Positions 8,898 through 19,900 are shown, numbered from the stretch's first letter. The stretch is DNA of 64,000 nucleotides from an uncultured Fretibacterium sp. (GCA_937911045.1 CALEPX010000087.1:9435-73434); one strand, 5' to 3'. Translations and numbers: made by a program. Notes: generated from the sequence alone by a model not told the origin.

Positions 8898-10190
8898 TTG
8901 CAAAGTAATAATAATATCCAGAGCGAGAAAATCACGTTCGTAAACGCCAGAATATACACTCCAAACGGAATCGTCTCAGGCATAACGCTTGAGAACGGCA
9001 GAATTTCCGCAATCACAAACTCGAATAATAACTCACGAAACTCAGCAATCGAACCCGAAGAAGATTTTTTCCTCGATGACGATTATTCCGGACGAGATTA
9101 CTCACGCGAATCCGACAAATCTTTCGAATCAGAACAAATAATCGATCTTAAAGGCAAAACCGTTCTGCCCGGATTCTGTCTCGCAAACGCCGATTTCCTG
9201 AACATAGACCCGGCTCTCGAAAATAATTTCACGGACGAACAAATCATCACGCTCATCAAGAATAACGTCGCGAAAATTCCGTCCAAAGGCGTAACTGAAT
9301 TATGGCTCGATCTTGACGGCGAGAATTTCTCACGATTGTCCGAGATTTTATTCGACGAAGCTTGCGATTCTATCCCGTTCAGATTGCGCGTAAATTTCAG
9401 GTTCAGCACGCTCGCAAGTCTTGAGAAATTTCTGGCTACGGGGCTCAGGACTGGTGACGGTCGCGGCTTCAGTCGTGTCGGAGCAGTAAGCACTGGCAAC
9501 AGAATTTCACCCAACGACAAACGCGTCATAATCGAAACTGCGCATATGTCCGGAATGCAGGTGATCCTCGAATACAACAAGCCGCTGCTGAAATCCCTGA
9601 ACTGGGTCGCGAGAAAATACCGCAAGAATAATCCGCGACACTTGATATTAAACCCGATTGAGAACGAGAGCCTGTTCGACGACATGAAAATCTTCGGTTA
9701 CGGCGGAATTTGCGCTGCGACTGCCCAAGCTTCACGAACTCTGCACGCGTCATTTCAAAACGGAATCGCGATTAATGCCGCAGCAATATCTGAAAACGAA
9801 CCGGAATTTCTTAGATCTCCGATACAAACTTTCGGAATCTTGTTGCGTAATGGCTTATCCATGTCAGAAGCTCTGAGCCTTTACACTTGGAACGCAGCTT
9901 GGAACGGCAAAGTCGAAAATCGCCGCGGAGAAATTTCTCTCGGGAACGACGCTGATCTGGTAATTCTTGAACGTGACCCGTTTATCGCGCATCCGGACGA
10001 AATATCGCATATAAACATTCACATGACGATTTGCGCAGGAAGCATCACTTACAAAAACGAGAATAATTCCGCAAAAACTGACGCTCAAGAACCAGAACTC
10101 GAATCCGAAGCCGAATCGCCCGAACCAGAAACAAATTCGCAATTCGAAATAACGTCTAACGTACTTCAAGCCGAAATTAAGAAACGATAA
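8898..10190 (+). CDS. Amidohydrolase-3-like protein lacking the metal-binding motif
   Basis: A 430-residue protein related to the YtcJ/amidohydrolase-3 family. The N-terminal beta-sandwich strand (FVNARIYTPNG), the ILKGKTVLPGF transition equivalent and the C-terminal GEISLGNDADLVILERDPF block are all recognisable. The expected HxH after LPGF is replaced by CLANAD, and no histidine pair is seen in the barrel, so hydrolase activity is doubtful. An acidic, Ser/Asp-rich insertion (about residues 52-80) splits the sandwich, and the C-terminus ends in a Glu/Pro/Ser-rich tail. Start TTG 8898 follows GGGGG at 8884-8888; TATAAT lies at about 8849. It shares orientation with malQ 38 bases downstream. 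Function unknown. Confidence 0.7.
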   Translation: MQSNNNIQSEKITFVNARIYTPNGIVSGITLENGRISAITNSNNNSRNSAIEPEEDFFLDDDYSGRDYSRESDKSFESEQIIDLKGKTVLPGFCLANADFLNIDPALENNFTDEQIITLIKNNVAKIPSKGVTELWLDLDGENFSRLSEILFDEACDSIPFRLRVNFRFSTLASLEKFLATGLRTGDGRGFSRVGAVSTGNRISPNDKRVIIETAHMSGMQVILEYNKPLLKSLNWVARKYRKNNPRHLILNPIENESLFDDMKIFGYGGICAATAQASRTLHASFQNGIAINAAAISENEPEFLRSPIQTFGILLRNGLSMSEALSLYTWNAAWNGKVENRRGEISLGNDADLVILERDPFIAHPDEISHINIHMTICAGSITYKNENNSAKTDAQEPELESEAESPEPETNSQFEITSNVLQAEIKKR

Positions 10191-10228
10191 TAAATAGACA
10201 AGATAATAAATATTAAGGGGGAGACATC

Positions 10229-11767
10229 ATGAGAAAGTTTGAACGTTCCGCCGGAGTTTTGCTACACATCAGCTCGTTGCCGTCAAAATTCGGGATCGGG
10301 GATTTTGGTCCTGAAGCTTACAAGTTCGCCGATTTCCTGAAAAATGCCGGGCAAAAATTATGGCAGGTCTTGCCGTTGACAACAGTTGATGCAGGCTGCG
10401 GAAATTCTCCGTACAGTCCTACGTCAGCATTCGCAGGTAACACGCTATTCATCAGTCCGGAATTGCTCGTGAAAGACGGATTTATCAGCCGTGAATATCT
10501 CAAAAAGCTCGAACTGGATTACGTCCTGGAATTTGAGCGTGACACTAAGCGCGTGAATTACGATGCAGCTCGTGAATTTAAGGCGAAGATTCTGCGAATT
10601 GCGTGGGAGAATTTCAAACGGACGAATACTGCTCAGAAACGCTCCGAGTTCGACAAATTCCGGGAAGATTCACGCTCATGGCTCGAAGAATTTAGCATGT
10701 TCAGCGTGTTGAAGGCTGCGAATAACGGCTTGCCCTGGTACGAATGGGACGAGAAATTGCGCGTTCAGGACGAGAAAACTATGCAGGACGTGCGAAATAA
10801 ATATCACGACGAGATTGCTTTCACGGAATTTTGCCAGTATATTTTCTCGGATCAGGCGTTGCGTCTGAAAAAGTACCTGAACGAATCCGGAATCGAACTT
10901 GTCGGTGATGTGCCGCTGTACGTGACCAGAGATTGCGCGGACGTTTGGCAGCACCCGGAATTATTCAATCTTGACGAGAATTTGAATCCTGTTACAGTTG
11001 CGGGAGTTCCGCCGGATTATTTCAGCGCGACGGGGCAATTATGGGGGAATCCGACTTACAACTGGGACGTTATGCGCGAGAAAAATTTCGATTGGTGGCT
11101 GCGACGACTTGAGAATTTGCTGCGATTATTTGACCGTGTGCGAATCGATCATTTCAGGGGCTTGGCTGCTTACTGGGCTGTGCCTGCCGGAGAATTGACC
11201 GCTAAGAATGGCGAATGGGTGAAAGTTCCCTACGAAGAATTTTTCGGCGCGGTCAAAAACAAATTTCCTGAGATGCCGTTTTGGGCTGAAAATCTGGGAA
11301 TCATAACGCCCGATGTCGAAGATTTGCGCAAGAAATACGATTTGCCCGGAATGCTTGTCCTGCATTTCGCGTTCGGGAATCCTGCTGACAATCCTTACGC
11401 ACCGCACAATCAAACACGAGTGAACGTCGTCTACACTGGTACGCACGATAATAACACGTCACGCGGCTGGTTTGAGAACGATGCCTCTGAACAGGAGCTT
11501 GAGAATTTTTCGGCATATATTGGACGAGATGTTTTGGACGGGTATATTTTCACGAACGAGATTACACGCATGGCTTTGAGTTCCGTAGCTAACACCGCGA
11601 TAATTCCGATGCAGGATTACTTGAAACTCGGGGCTGACTCGCGCATGAATACGCCGTCGATACCGTCCGGGAATTGGGCTTGGCGAATGACCGCGGAATT
11701 TTTCACCAGTTCCGATGAAGTTGCCTCACGCATGAAAAAGAATTGCGAATTGTACGGACGAGTGTGA
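10229..11767 (+). CDS. malQ: 4-alpha-glucanotransferase (amylomaltase)
   Basis: MalQ, a GH77 enzyme that transfers maltodextrin segments in glycogen or maltodextrin metabolism. The 512-residue length is that of the short bacterial form. Visible motifs are HISSLPS at the N-terminus, VRIDHFRG with the catalytic aspartate, WAENLG with the acid/base glutamate, and GTHDNNTSRGW. ATG 10229 is preceded by AAGGGGGAG. It follows the amidohydrolase-like gene and ends before a two-tier hairpin terminator. Confidence 0.96.
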   Translation: MRKFERSAGVLLHISSLPSKFGIGDFGPEAYKFADFLKNAGQKLWQVLPLTTVDAGCGNSPYSPTSAFAGNTLFISPELLVKDGFISREYLKKLELDYVLEFERDTKRVNYDAAREFKAKILRIAWENFKRTNTAQKRSEFDKFREDSRSWLEEFSMFSVLKAANNGLPWYEWDEKLRVQDEKTMQDVRNKYHDEIAFTEFCQYIFSDQALRLKKYLNESGIELVGDVPLYVTRDCADVWQHPELFNLDENLNPVTVAGVPPDYFSATGQLWGNPTYNWDVMREKNFDWWLRRLENLLRLFDRVRIDHFRGLAAYWAVPAGELTAKNGEWVKVPYEEFFGAVKNKFPEMPFWAENLGIITPDVEDLRKKYDLPGMLVLHFAFGNPADNPYAPHNQTRVNVVYTGTHDNNTSRGWFENDASEQELENFSAYIGRDVLDGYIFTNEITRMALSSVANTAIIPMQDYLKLGADSRMNTPSIPSGNWAWRMTAEFFTSSDEVASRMKKNCELYGRV

Positions 11768-11795
11768 TTGATTTTATCTAGTTTATCTTTAACCA

Positions 11796-11860
11796 GAGGA
11801 GGCTGCTTTAGTGAGAAACGCCGCGAAACTGATCTCACTAAAAACACCTCCTCAATTTTT
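11796..11860 (+). terminator. Two-tier hairpin terminator after malQ
   Basis: A lower stem GAGGAGG/CCTCCTC (11796-11802 with 11847-11853) and an upper stem of ten pairs (11807-11816 with 11833-11842) are followed by AATTTTT. The lower stem mimics a ribosome-binding site in front of a GTG, but the ORF there looks spurious. Confidence 0.7.
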
Positions 11861-11899
11861 CGAGCAACAAATCCGTTCTCTATCAACAATCATCAAAAA

Positions 11900-12304
11900 T
11901 CAGAAACGCAATTCCCCGACTTTGCCTGAATATATCACGACACGCTCAACAAGATTCTCAGAATTAGAATCCGCACGTCTGAGATATATTTCCAGCGTCA
12001 TGTTAGCGTTGCTGATTTCGTAGCTCAGAATATTCAGGTCTGGATCATCAACCGGTGTTTCACGCATACTCGGTGAGCCGATTTTTTGGCGTAAATCGTC
12101 CGCGGTCATGCCAATCGCCTTGAACCCGAACAAATTTTCGCAAGCTGCCGAACCTGTTGCCGTGAAATATATATCCTCAACTTCACTCCCGTTCCTGCGA
12201 ATCCTGAACTCACCGCCGCGCATTGTGTACGTGACAAAATCTCCATCGCGTTTCTGTTGCCAAATCCGAGTTTTACCGCGCACAATTCCGAGCCGAAAAT
12301 TCAC
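11900..12304 (-). CDS. Hypothetical protein
   Basis: A 134-residue protein with no family I recognise. It contains a segment (GSAACENLFGFKAIGMTADDLRQK is the region near residues 52-75) reading like a conserved helix-rich unit, and a beta-rich C-terminus ending KVGELRF. The start is the GTG at 12304, the first start codon after an in-frame TGA, with only a weak AAGG upstream. It lies 22 bases after the SH3-like gene, so it is probably co-translated. No signal peptide is seen, unlike the neighbour. Confidence 0.55.
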   Translation of the reverse strand: MNFRLGIVRGKTRIWQQKRDGDFVTYTMRGGEFRIRRNGSEVEDIYFTATGSAACENLFGFKAIGMTADDLRQKIGSPSMRETPVDDPDLNILSYEISNANMTLEIYLRRADSNSENLVERVVIYSGKVGELRF

Positions 12305-12326
12305 GCATAAATTCGCAGCAGCCTTA

Positions 12327-12806
12327 TTAGCGCGTTCTCAGTGATTGAAAAATCCAGCCCTTCTTGCCGTTCACATTCACGTTATACCAGAGTTCGTAAT
12401 TCTCATCACGTTCTGCTCTAGGTGCTGAGACCCATTTTTGCGGGAAATCAATTTCCGAGAATTTCGAGTTTTTGTTCGGCTTTGAGTAAACTTTCACCGG
12501 ATTATACAGCGCATACGCCCACTGACCTTCACTCGGCGGAATTGGCGCAATCATCGGATCTTGTAAGTAATCAGATTCGGATTCGGATTCAGATTCGGAT
12601 TCAGATTCATCGGGTTCAGCAAATGCGTTCACATTCTCAGATTCATTCTGTGAGCCAGAAGCATTCACACTCTCATCGTCCTCAAACTCGAAACTGGAAA
12701 CTTCTTCCGAATCCGCTGCGAAAGTTTCCCTGACTTCGACGCTCGAAAAAAATCCGAACGTCAACAAACCTAACAAACATATTACCGCAAAATTTTTTCT
12801 AATCAT
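12327..12806 (-). CDS. Secreted SH3-like protein with Ser-Glu repeat
   Basis: A 159-residue exported protein. An N-terminal signal peptide (to about residue 30, ending FAAD) is followed by an acidic low-complexity linker with a run of alternating Ser-Glu at about residues 68-79, then a C-terminal domain with AYALYNPVKVYSKPNKNSKF and WYNVNVNGKKGWIFQ. That pattern resembles a bacterial SH3 domain (SH3b), which often binds cell-wall peptide. The start overlaps the end of the MscS-family gene by four bases (ATGA), so it is coupled to the channel. Function is otherwise unknown. Confidence 0.65.
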   Translation of the reverse strand: MIRKNFAVICLLGLLTFGFFSSVEVRETFAADSEEVSSFEFEDDESVNASGSQNESENVNAFAEPDESESESESESESDYLQDPMIAPIPPSEGQWAYALYNPVKVYSKPNKNSKFSEIDFPQKWVSAPRAERDENYELWYNVNVNGKKGWIFQSLRTR

Positions 12807-15052
12807 AGCAAATTTTCTCCTGAATTATCATTGTCATTCACAACATGAACAACTCTTTGAGGGAACGGGATTTCGATTCCTTCTTTCTTGAACAGCGCAG
12901 AGATGTGATGACGCATATCGCTGGAAATTTTCATGCCCGAAGCTTGTTTCAGATCGAACCAGTAATACACTTCAAAGTTAAGCGAACTGTCAGCAAAATC
13001 TTTGAACACTACAAACGGTGCTGGATCTTTCAAAATTTTCGAGTGTCCCTTCACAACTTCCATCAAAAGTTCCTCGACCCTGCGTGTATCAGAATCGTAA
13101 GAAACCCCGATTTTCAAAACTTCGCGCTTGCGTGTGTCAGTGCCAGTCCAATTTGTGACGCTGTTCTCAAGAAAATATCTGTTCGGCAAAACTACGTCGA
13201 AACCGTCCCATGTTTTTATCTTTGTCGAACGTGAGCCAATGTCGATAACAGTTCCCTGAGTTCCAGCTACGTCAACTATGTCATTCACTTTGAACGGGCG
13301 ACTGAATATGACGATAAAGCCGCTTATCAAATTGTTGAATATGTTCTGCATTCCGAAACCTATGCCGACCGCGATAGCCCCGCCCATGAACGCAAACGCC
13401 GTCAACGGAATTTTCAGGATATTCAGGGATATTAGCACGAACACTATCCATAAAACATAGAATGTGATTCTTTGAATAGCATTCGCCGCACTGATGCTTG
13501 ATTTCTCACTTCTCAAAATTCTGCGCTTTAATAAATTACTGCCCCACGAACTCAAAAAGAAACTCGACAAAAATACGACAATCGCAATCACTAACTTGCT
13601 GACCGTAACTGAATAGCCCTCACCTTCCCAAAGCTCCGTGTTTAAGAAGCCTATCACAGTATCATAACTGAAACTTCCGACTTTCTCCGCAATTCTCAAC
13701 GCGCTCAAATTCCCGTTTGCTTCGATGTACAAACGCTGCTGGTAGAAAATCGATTTCGGTATTAACGACTCATATCTGTTGAAAACGTCAGCGATTATCT
13801 TGCGGTGATTATCCAGAGCCTGTATGAGATTTTGCTGTATTATCCCTGAAATTTCCTCGGTGTCAGCCTGAGCCTGAATATTATCTATCTGTTTTAATGT
13901 CACGTTCTCAAGAGTTCGTATACCTTCGAGACGACGCTGAAGTCCAAGAACTTTCGTTTGAGCTTCGTCTCTGATTTTCCAGATTTCGTCTCCACTGAGT
14001 TCGTCATGAAATAATTTGTAGCGTATCTGCCAAAAATTCCGCAAATCTCTGTCCAAACTGATTTCTTCTTCTATGAGAGCGAGCATGTATTCCCAATAAC
14101 TCACTCTCGCGTTACGTGAAATATATGTCGATGAAGCAGTCGTCAGCGGCGTGACATCAGCAGAACCCAAAGCAGCCCGTGCTTTCACAAGCGATGAATT
14201 TGCGGAGTCGAGAGATTTCCTGGCGTTTGACATCTCAAGCGTAAGTTCATCAATACGTTTCTTTAACTTTTCGAGATTATCGTTCAAAAGTTCCTGCGAA
14301 AAAGTCATGCTGTCCTGAATACTCGCAAGACGATTCCTCAATCTTTGAATCTCAGAAACGTTGTGTTCAAATAACTTCCTCAAATCCCTAATCTGAATCT
14401 GAGAAAGCGCGACCCTGATTCTTGCACTTTCAAGCTCAAGCAAATGTGTTCGGGTATCAGCCAAGCTTGTTTCACCGGATTTAGCGTCCTCAAGTTCCTT
14501 TCTCAAACGCGCGGCTTCGGCAATATCGAGCTTCAACTTGCTCAGTCTTGATTGCAGATAAAACGCCTGATTTTCAAGTTGCTGTGATGTCCTGTTAATC
14601 TCAAGCCTCATAGCGTCGCTTATATTTATATCCGGAGAAGTTATCGTCTCAATCGAAGAATTTTCCTCTGATAACGATGTCCCCGAAGTTCTCATGTTCC
14701 CATGAAATAACGCCCCGTAAGCTGAATACGCAACGCTGATTTCCGAGAGTAAACGAGTGTATTTTTCGCGTTCCTCATCAGTATAACCCCACGCTACAAC
14801 GTCCTCGGAAGCCGTCGAAACAAGTGCTGCGATTTCCTGTATTCGATTCGCTACATCGAGACTTTCAAGTTTTATGTCAGCAAGTTCGAGCTCGATTGAC
14901 TGGCGTAATTTGACAACATCTTTGCTGATTTCGTTCTGTAAATTCGTAACGTAATCAGTTGCGATTTCGTTATTTTCCTCAGCCCCAAACGCGCGCGAAA
15001 CTGTCAGGAATACCAGTAACGCCGCAAATATTAATCCTGATTTTCTCGGCAA
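12803..15052 (-). CDS. Large mechanosensitive channel, MscS family
   Basis: A 749-residue inner-membrane channel protecting against osmotic downshock. A signal peptide (residues 1-23) leads into a long periplasmic alpha-helical, coiled-coil region to about residue 440, as in MscK/MscM-type proteins. Three transmembrane segments follow, then the MscS pore and beta domain with GGAIAVGIGFGMQNIF, FSRPFKVNDIV and VLPNRYFLENSVTNW. The protein is intermediate in size between MscS and MscK. It overlaps the downstream SH3-like gene and lies one base after the SYNERG-CTERM gene. Confidence 0.92.
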   Translation of the reverse strand: MPRKSGLIFAALLVFLTVSRAFGAEENNEIATDYVTNLQNEISKDVVKLRQSIELELADIKLESLDVANRIQEIAALVSTASEDVVAWGYTDEEREKYTRLLSEISVAYSAYGALFHGNMRTSGTSLSEENSSIETITSPDINISDAMRLEINRTSQQLENQAFYLQSRLSKLKLDIAEAARLRKELEDAKSGETSLADTRTHLLELESARIRVALSQIQIRDLRKLFEHNVSEIQRLRNRLASIQDSMTFSQELLNDNLEKLKKRIDELTLEMSNARKSLDSANSSLVKARAALGSADVTPLTTASSTYISRNARVSYWEYMLALIEEEISLDRDLRNFWQIRYKLFHDELSGDEIWKIRDEAQTKVLGLQRRLEGIRTLENVTLKQIDNIQAQADTEEISGIIQQNLIQALDNHRKIIADVFNRYESLIPKSIFYQQRLYIEANGNLSALRIAEKVGSFSYDTVIGFLNTELWEGEGYSVTVSKLVIAIVVFLSSFFLSSWGSNLLKRRILRSEKSSISAANAIQRITFYVLWIVFVLISLNILKIPLTAFAFMGGAIAVGIGFGMQNIFNNLISGFIVIFSRPFKVNDIVDVAGTQGTVIDIGSRSTKIKTWDGFDVVLPNRYFLENSVTNWTGTDTRKREVLKIGVSYDSDTRRVEELLMEVVKGHSKILKDPAPFVVFKDFADSSLNFEVYYWFDLKQASGMKISSDMRHHISALFKKEGIEIPFPQRVVHVVNDNDNSGENLL

Positions 15053-15053
15053 A

Positions 15054-16733
15054 TTAATCGACCCTCTTTCCTGAAAACGCTACCAGTATCAAAGCGGCAA
15101 TCCCGAAAATTCCAGAATCGCAACCGCCACCATGTGAGCCTGATTTACCGGAGCTGCCTGAGTTATCTTTCCCGCGATAATAACTCGAATCATAAATATC
15201 TACGTCGAAACTAACGCTTTTACTGATTCCTGATGGCAATGGCTTGGCTGTGACTTGTAACACACTCGTGCCTTCAAAATCGTCCGTCGTGATTAAAATA
15301 GCGTCGTCAGAAATTATCTCGGCTGTCAACAAATCCGCTCCATCAAGAGCCGAAACTGAGAGCGCGTAATCTCGTCCCGGAATTGTCCCGTTGATTGCGT
15401 AATCGTTCACCGTCAAGACAACTTCAGGAATTAATATTTTCGCATCGTTCAATAGAAGCGTTAAATCTTGAATATCTTCGAGTTGAGCAGTAATTTCTCC
15501 GCGCGGTTCAAGTCCTGTGTAAATTAATACTGGTTTTGATGACACAGTTGTTTTTTCGCCGAACTCGTTCCATCCGTGAAAAATTGCCGAGACATATGCG
15601 CTACCCTCGCGTCGTGCGGAAATATTGCCGGAATTGTCAACGCTGATAATTTCCGAATCGCTGATTTTCCATTCGATTCCGTCCGGATATTTTTCGGGAT
15701 TTATGCTCGCATTTTCCGGATAAACGTTCAGATTTAATTTCTCAGACGTGTTGACTTGCATGTACGGCAACGCATGAATATCCACGCTCAAAACTTCAAC
15801 CGGTACAGCCTCGAACGCTCCTGCATCATAACCCGTAAGCTGCGGTCTAACGCTGCCAACCTCGTCATAACTCAGAACGTATCCAGCATCTTCGCTCAGA
15901 ATATCCAATGCCGGAGAATTTGCTGAAAGTCTCAGAACCTGCGCGCCCGAAATTTCCTCAAGATTCATATTGCCGTTCGAATCCGTCACGAAAATTTTCG
16001 CGTAATCCTGATTCTCAAAATCGAACACGTTACTCTGCAAATTATTGCTCTGGACTTTTCCAGCAACGTTGTGAAAGCCCGTCAAGATTCCGTCACTATC
16101 GCAGAAAATATCGCCACTGGAATTTCCCTCGAAATTTCCCGCAACGATTGAGAGATTCAACGACACGATCCCGTTACGAACCGCAATTCCTCCGCCGCCG
16201 TTTTCACCGGAATAATTTTTCGCGATTGTGCAGTTTTTGAACACTACCGGAAATTCTTTGCCATTTGTCGCCGCTTCTGTCACGCAAACCGCACCGCCTG
16301 ATGAGCCAGCGCGATTGTTGAAGAACGTGCAATTCCTGAACTCGACCGAAACATTGCTGCCTTTAATTTCAACCGCTCCGCCGAAATCCTGCTCATTGCC
16401 GCCGGTGAACGTCACGCTGTCAAAAATTACGCTTCCCTCAGTAATCTTGAACAATCCAGTTGTGCCTGAACCTTCGATTGTGATTCCGTCACCGAGAATT
16501 TCGACTCCTGCTCTGATCGGAACTTCTCCGGGAAGTTTCACTCTGCTGAGATTTTCCGAAAACGCTATCACGTGATTTTCTCCCTGAAGTCGATTAGCTT
16601 CCATGATTGCGTCGTAAAACTCAGAAGCATCCTTCACGAGAAATTCTTCCGCGAAAGATCCACCCGCAAAAACCGTCATGACCAAAAACGCTATCACAGT
16701 TATTATTTTTGCTCTCAAGAAATTTGTACGCAT
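15054..16733 (-). CDS. Beta-helix/Ig-like surface protein with SYNERG-CTERM-type sorting signal
   Basis: A 559-residue exported protein. A signal peptide ends near FAEE. Residues to about 280 look like a right-handed parallel beta-helix with repeated GG(A/G)V and NCTF-type turns, as in polymorphic outer-membrane or pectate-lyase-like proteins. A BIG2-like Ig fold follows (WKISDSEIISVDNSGNISA). The C-terminus has a Ser/Gly linker, GGGCDSGIFGIAALIL and a basic tail, matching the SYNERG-CTERM class of processed surface proteins known from Synergistota. Start is ATG 16733 with AGGAGG at 16744-16749, rather than the ORF start 39 bases upstream. Role: probably surface display; ligand unknown. Confidence 0.8.
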   Translation of the reverse strand: MRTNFLRAKIITVIAFLVMTVFAGGSFAEEFLVKDASEFYDAIMEANRLQGENHVIAFSENLSRVKLPGEVPIRAGVEILGDGITIEGSGTTGLFKITEGSVIFDSVTFTGGNEQDFGGAVEIKGSNVSVEFRNCTFFNNRAGSSGGAVCVTEAATNGKEFPVVFKNCTIAKNYSGENGGGGIAVRNGIVSLNLSIVAGNFEGNSSGDIFCDSDGILTGFHNVAGKVQSNNLQSNVFDFENQDYAKIFVTDSNGNMNLEEISGAQVLRLSANSPALDILSEDAGYVLSYDEVGSVRPQLTGYDAGAFEAVPVEVLSVDIHALPYMQVNTSEKLNLNVYPENASINPEKYPDGIEWKISDSEIISVDNSGNISARREGSAYVSAIFHGWNEFGEKTTVSSKPVLIYTGLEPRGEITAQLEDIQDLTLLLNDAKILIPEVVLTVNDYAINGTIPGRDYALSVSALDGADLLTAEIISDDAILITTDDFEGTSVLQVTAKPLPSGISKSVSFDVDIYDSSYYRGKDNSGSSGKSGSHGGGCDSGIFGIAALILVAFSGKRVD

Positions 16734-16917
16734 TGCAAAATTGCCTCCTGTTAGAATTATTCTTTGCGACAAAATCCGTTACGATATTTTATGATATTTT
16801 AAGCTATTTTAGAATTTTTGTAGTACAATAATCAACACATAAATCAGAATTTTATAGTCGATTTTTTTCAAAAGCGCGCTGTAATTCGAAACATAATTTT
16901 TTGAGGGAGGGTTTTTA

Positions 16918-19900
16918 ATGACAAAGCGTAATTGGAAGACCATGGACGGTAACGAAGCAGTAGCTCACGTTGCATACGCTTTCTCCGAGATGGCTACGAT
17001 CTACCCGATCACACCGTCGTCGCCAATGCCGGAACATATTGACGAATGGGCAGCTCATGGTCGCAAAAATATTTTCGGTCACACCGTCAAAGTTACCGAA
17101 ATGCAGTCAGAAGCAGGTGCAGCCGGAGCATGTCACGGTGCATTATCGGCCGGAGCTTTAGCCAGCACTTACACAGCATCTCAGGGATTGTTGCTCATGA
17201 TCCCGAACATGTACAAAATCGCCGGTGAATTATTGCCCGGAGTTTTCCATGTTTCAGCACGAGCTTTAGCAACTCACGCGTTGTCAATTTTCGGAGATCA
17301 CAGTGACGTAATGTCATGCCGAATGGTCGGATTCACAATGCTTGCGGGCGGAAGTGTTCAGGAAGCTCACGACATGGCAGCAGTCGCACATCTCACAGCT
17401 ATCAAAACGAGCGTTCCGGTCTTGAATTTCTTTGACGGCTTCAGAACTTCACACGAAATTCAGAAAATCGACACGTTTGATTACGCTGATTTGGCGAAAC
17501 TTGTTGATTATGACAAGATCGCAGAATTCCGGGATCGCTCAATGCGTCCTGAGAAACCTTACACGAAAGGCACAGCTCAGAATCCGGATATTTTCTTCCA
17601 AGCAACCGAAGCTTTGCAGCCATTCATCGATCGCGTTCCTGATGCAGTTGCGGCTTACATGAAAGATATTCAGGGAATCTGCGGACGTGAATATCACCCG
17701 TTCAGTTATTACGGCGCACCGGATGCGGATCGCGTAATCGTTGCGATGGGTTCAGTCTGTCAGGCAATCGAAGAAACCGTCGATTACTTGAACGCACGCG
17801 GTGAAAAAGTCGGCGTAATCGAAGTGCATTTGTATCGCCCGTTCTCACCGAAATATTTCTTCAGAGCATTGCCCGCAACTGTCAAAGCAATTTCTGTTCT
17901 TGATCGCGTCAAAGAAGTCGGAGCATTAGGCGGTCCGTTGTACGAAGACGTTTGCTCGTTATTCTCCGGAAACGCTAAAGCCCCGAAGATCGTCGGCGGT
18001 CGTTACGGTCTCGGCTCAAAAGACACAACTCCGAGCGATTTGAAAGTCGTATTCGATAACCTGAAATTATTCGAACCCAGAAATAATTTCACAATCGGAA
18101 TTATCGACGATGTAAACGACAGCTCACTCAACGTTACCGAACATATCAACGCCGCCGCTGAAGGAACAGTCTGCTGCAAATTCTGGGGACTTGGTTCAGA
18201 CGGAACGGTCGGGGCTAACAAGAACTCGATCAAAATCATCGGAGATCACACGCCAATGTACGCGCAGGGTTATTTCGATTATGACTCGAAGAAATCCGGC
18301 GGTATCACAATGTCGCACTTGAGATTCGGCAAATCCCCGATTAAGTCAACGTATTTAATCGACAACGCGGACTTCATAGCCTGCCATAAACAGGAATACG
18401 TGAATCAATATGACCTGCTTCAGGGAATGAAAGAGGGCGGAACGTTCCTGCTCAATACTCAGTGGACGACACTTGAAGCTCTCGACGAACATTTACCAGC
18501 CAGTTTGAAACGCAAGATCGCGAACTTGAACGTGAAATTCTACGTAATCAACGCCGTTGACGAAGCTCAGAAACTCGGACTCGGAAGCCGCACTAACACG
18601 ATAATGCAGTCAGCATTCTTCAAACTCGCGAACGTTATTCCAATCGATGACGCTGTGACTTACATGAAAAAAGCAATCGTTGATTCATACGGACGCAAGG
18701 GTGAGAAAGTTGTCAACATGAATTACGCAGCAGTTGACGCGGGACTTGCAGGAATTATCGAGATTCAAGTTCCCGAATCATGGAAGACAGCCGAGGATAA
18801 AGCTCATAAGAGACCCGGACTTCCGTCAGAGATTCCGGATTTCATAAGCTATCAGGTCGACACGATTAACGCTCAGAAGGGCAACACGTTACCGTCAAGC
18901 GCGTTTGTGAACGGTTACGAGGACGGACACTTCCCGGCAGGCACGTCGAAATACGAGAAACGCGGAGTTGCTGTAAACGTCCCTGAATGGAATGCTGCGA
19001 AATGTATCCAGTGTAACCAGTGCTCAATGGTCTGCCCGCACGCTGCGATTCGCCCGTTCTTACTTGATGCTTCTGAACAGGCTGCTGCTCCTGAGAATTT
19101 TGGCGCGATTGATCCGAGAGCTCCGAAACTCAAGAATGCCGGCTATAAATACAAGATGCAGGTTGACACTCTTGACTGCTTAGGTTGCGGAAACTGCGCG
19201 GATATTTGCCCGGTTAAGGCTCTCGAAATGAAACCGACTGCAAGCCAGACATCTCAGATTGATAACTGGACATTCGCTGTTGAAGAAGTTGCTGACAAGA
19301 CTGACGCTGGCGACAAATTCACCGTTCAGGGCAGTCAGTTCCAGAGACCGTTATTCGAGTTCAGCGGTGCATGTGCAGGTTGCGGCGAAACTCCTTACGC
19401 GAAATTAATCACGCAGCTTTTCGGTTCAAGAATGATTATTGCGAATGCTACGGGTTGTTCGTCGATTTGGGGCGGTTCAGCACCGAGTATGCCTTACACA
19501 ACAGACGCTAACGGACACGGACCGGCTTGGGGCAACTCATTGTTCGAGGACGCAGCAGAGTACGGCTACGGAATGAAGCTTTCACTCAACGTAATGGTGA
19601 ATTACCTGACGACGGCAGCTGAGAATTTGCTCAAAATGGCAGATGTTCCTGCTGAGGACAAAGCAGTTTTGCAGGAATGGCTCGACACGCACCTTGACGG
19701 AGAAGCTTCTGTTGCAAGCGCGGCAAAAGTCGAAGAAATGCTCGAAAATATTTTCTGCGGCTGCGGTGAACACGAACACGCACCGATTAGCGAGGCAGCA
19801 TTCGAAGAGTACAAGACGCTCGCGACGTATCATGATTATCTGGTCAAGAAATCCGTTTGGGTAATCGGCGGAGACGGCTGGGGCTATGACATTGGCTACG

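Noticed and set aside
11811..12023. A 70-codon plus-strand ORF with a GTG start and an apparent GAGGAGG ribosome-binding site
   Set aside because: The ribosome-binding site is the left arm of the malQ terminator and the ORF is antisense to a more plausible gene; the product has no recognisable pattern.
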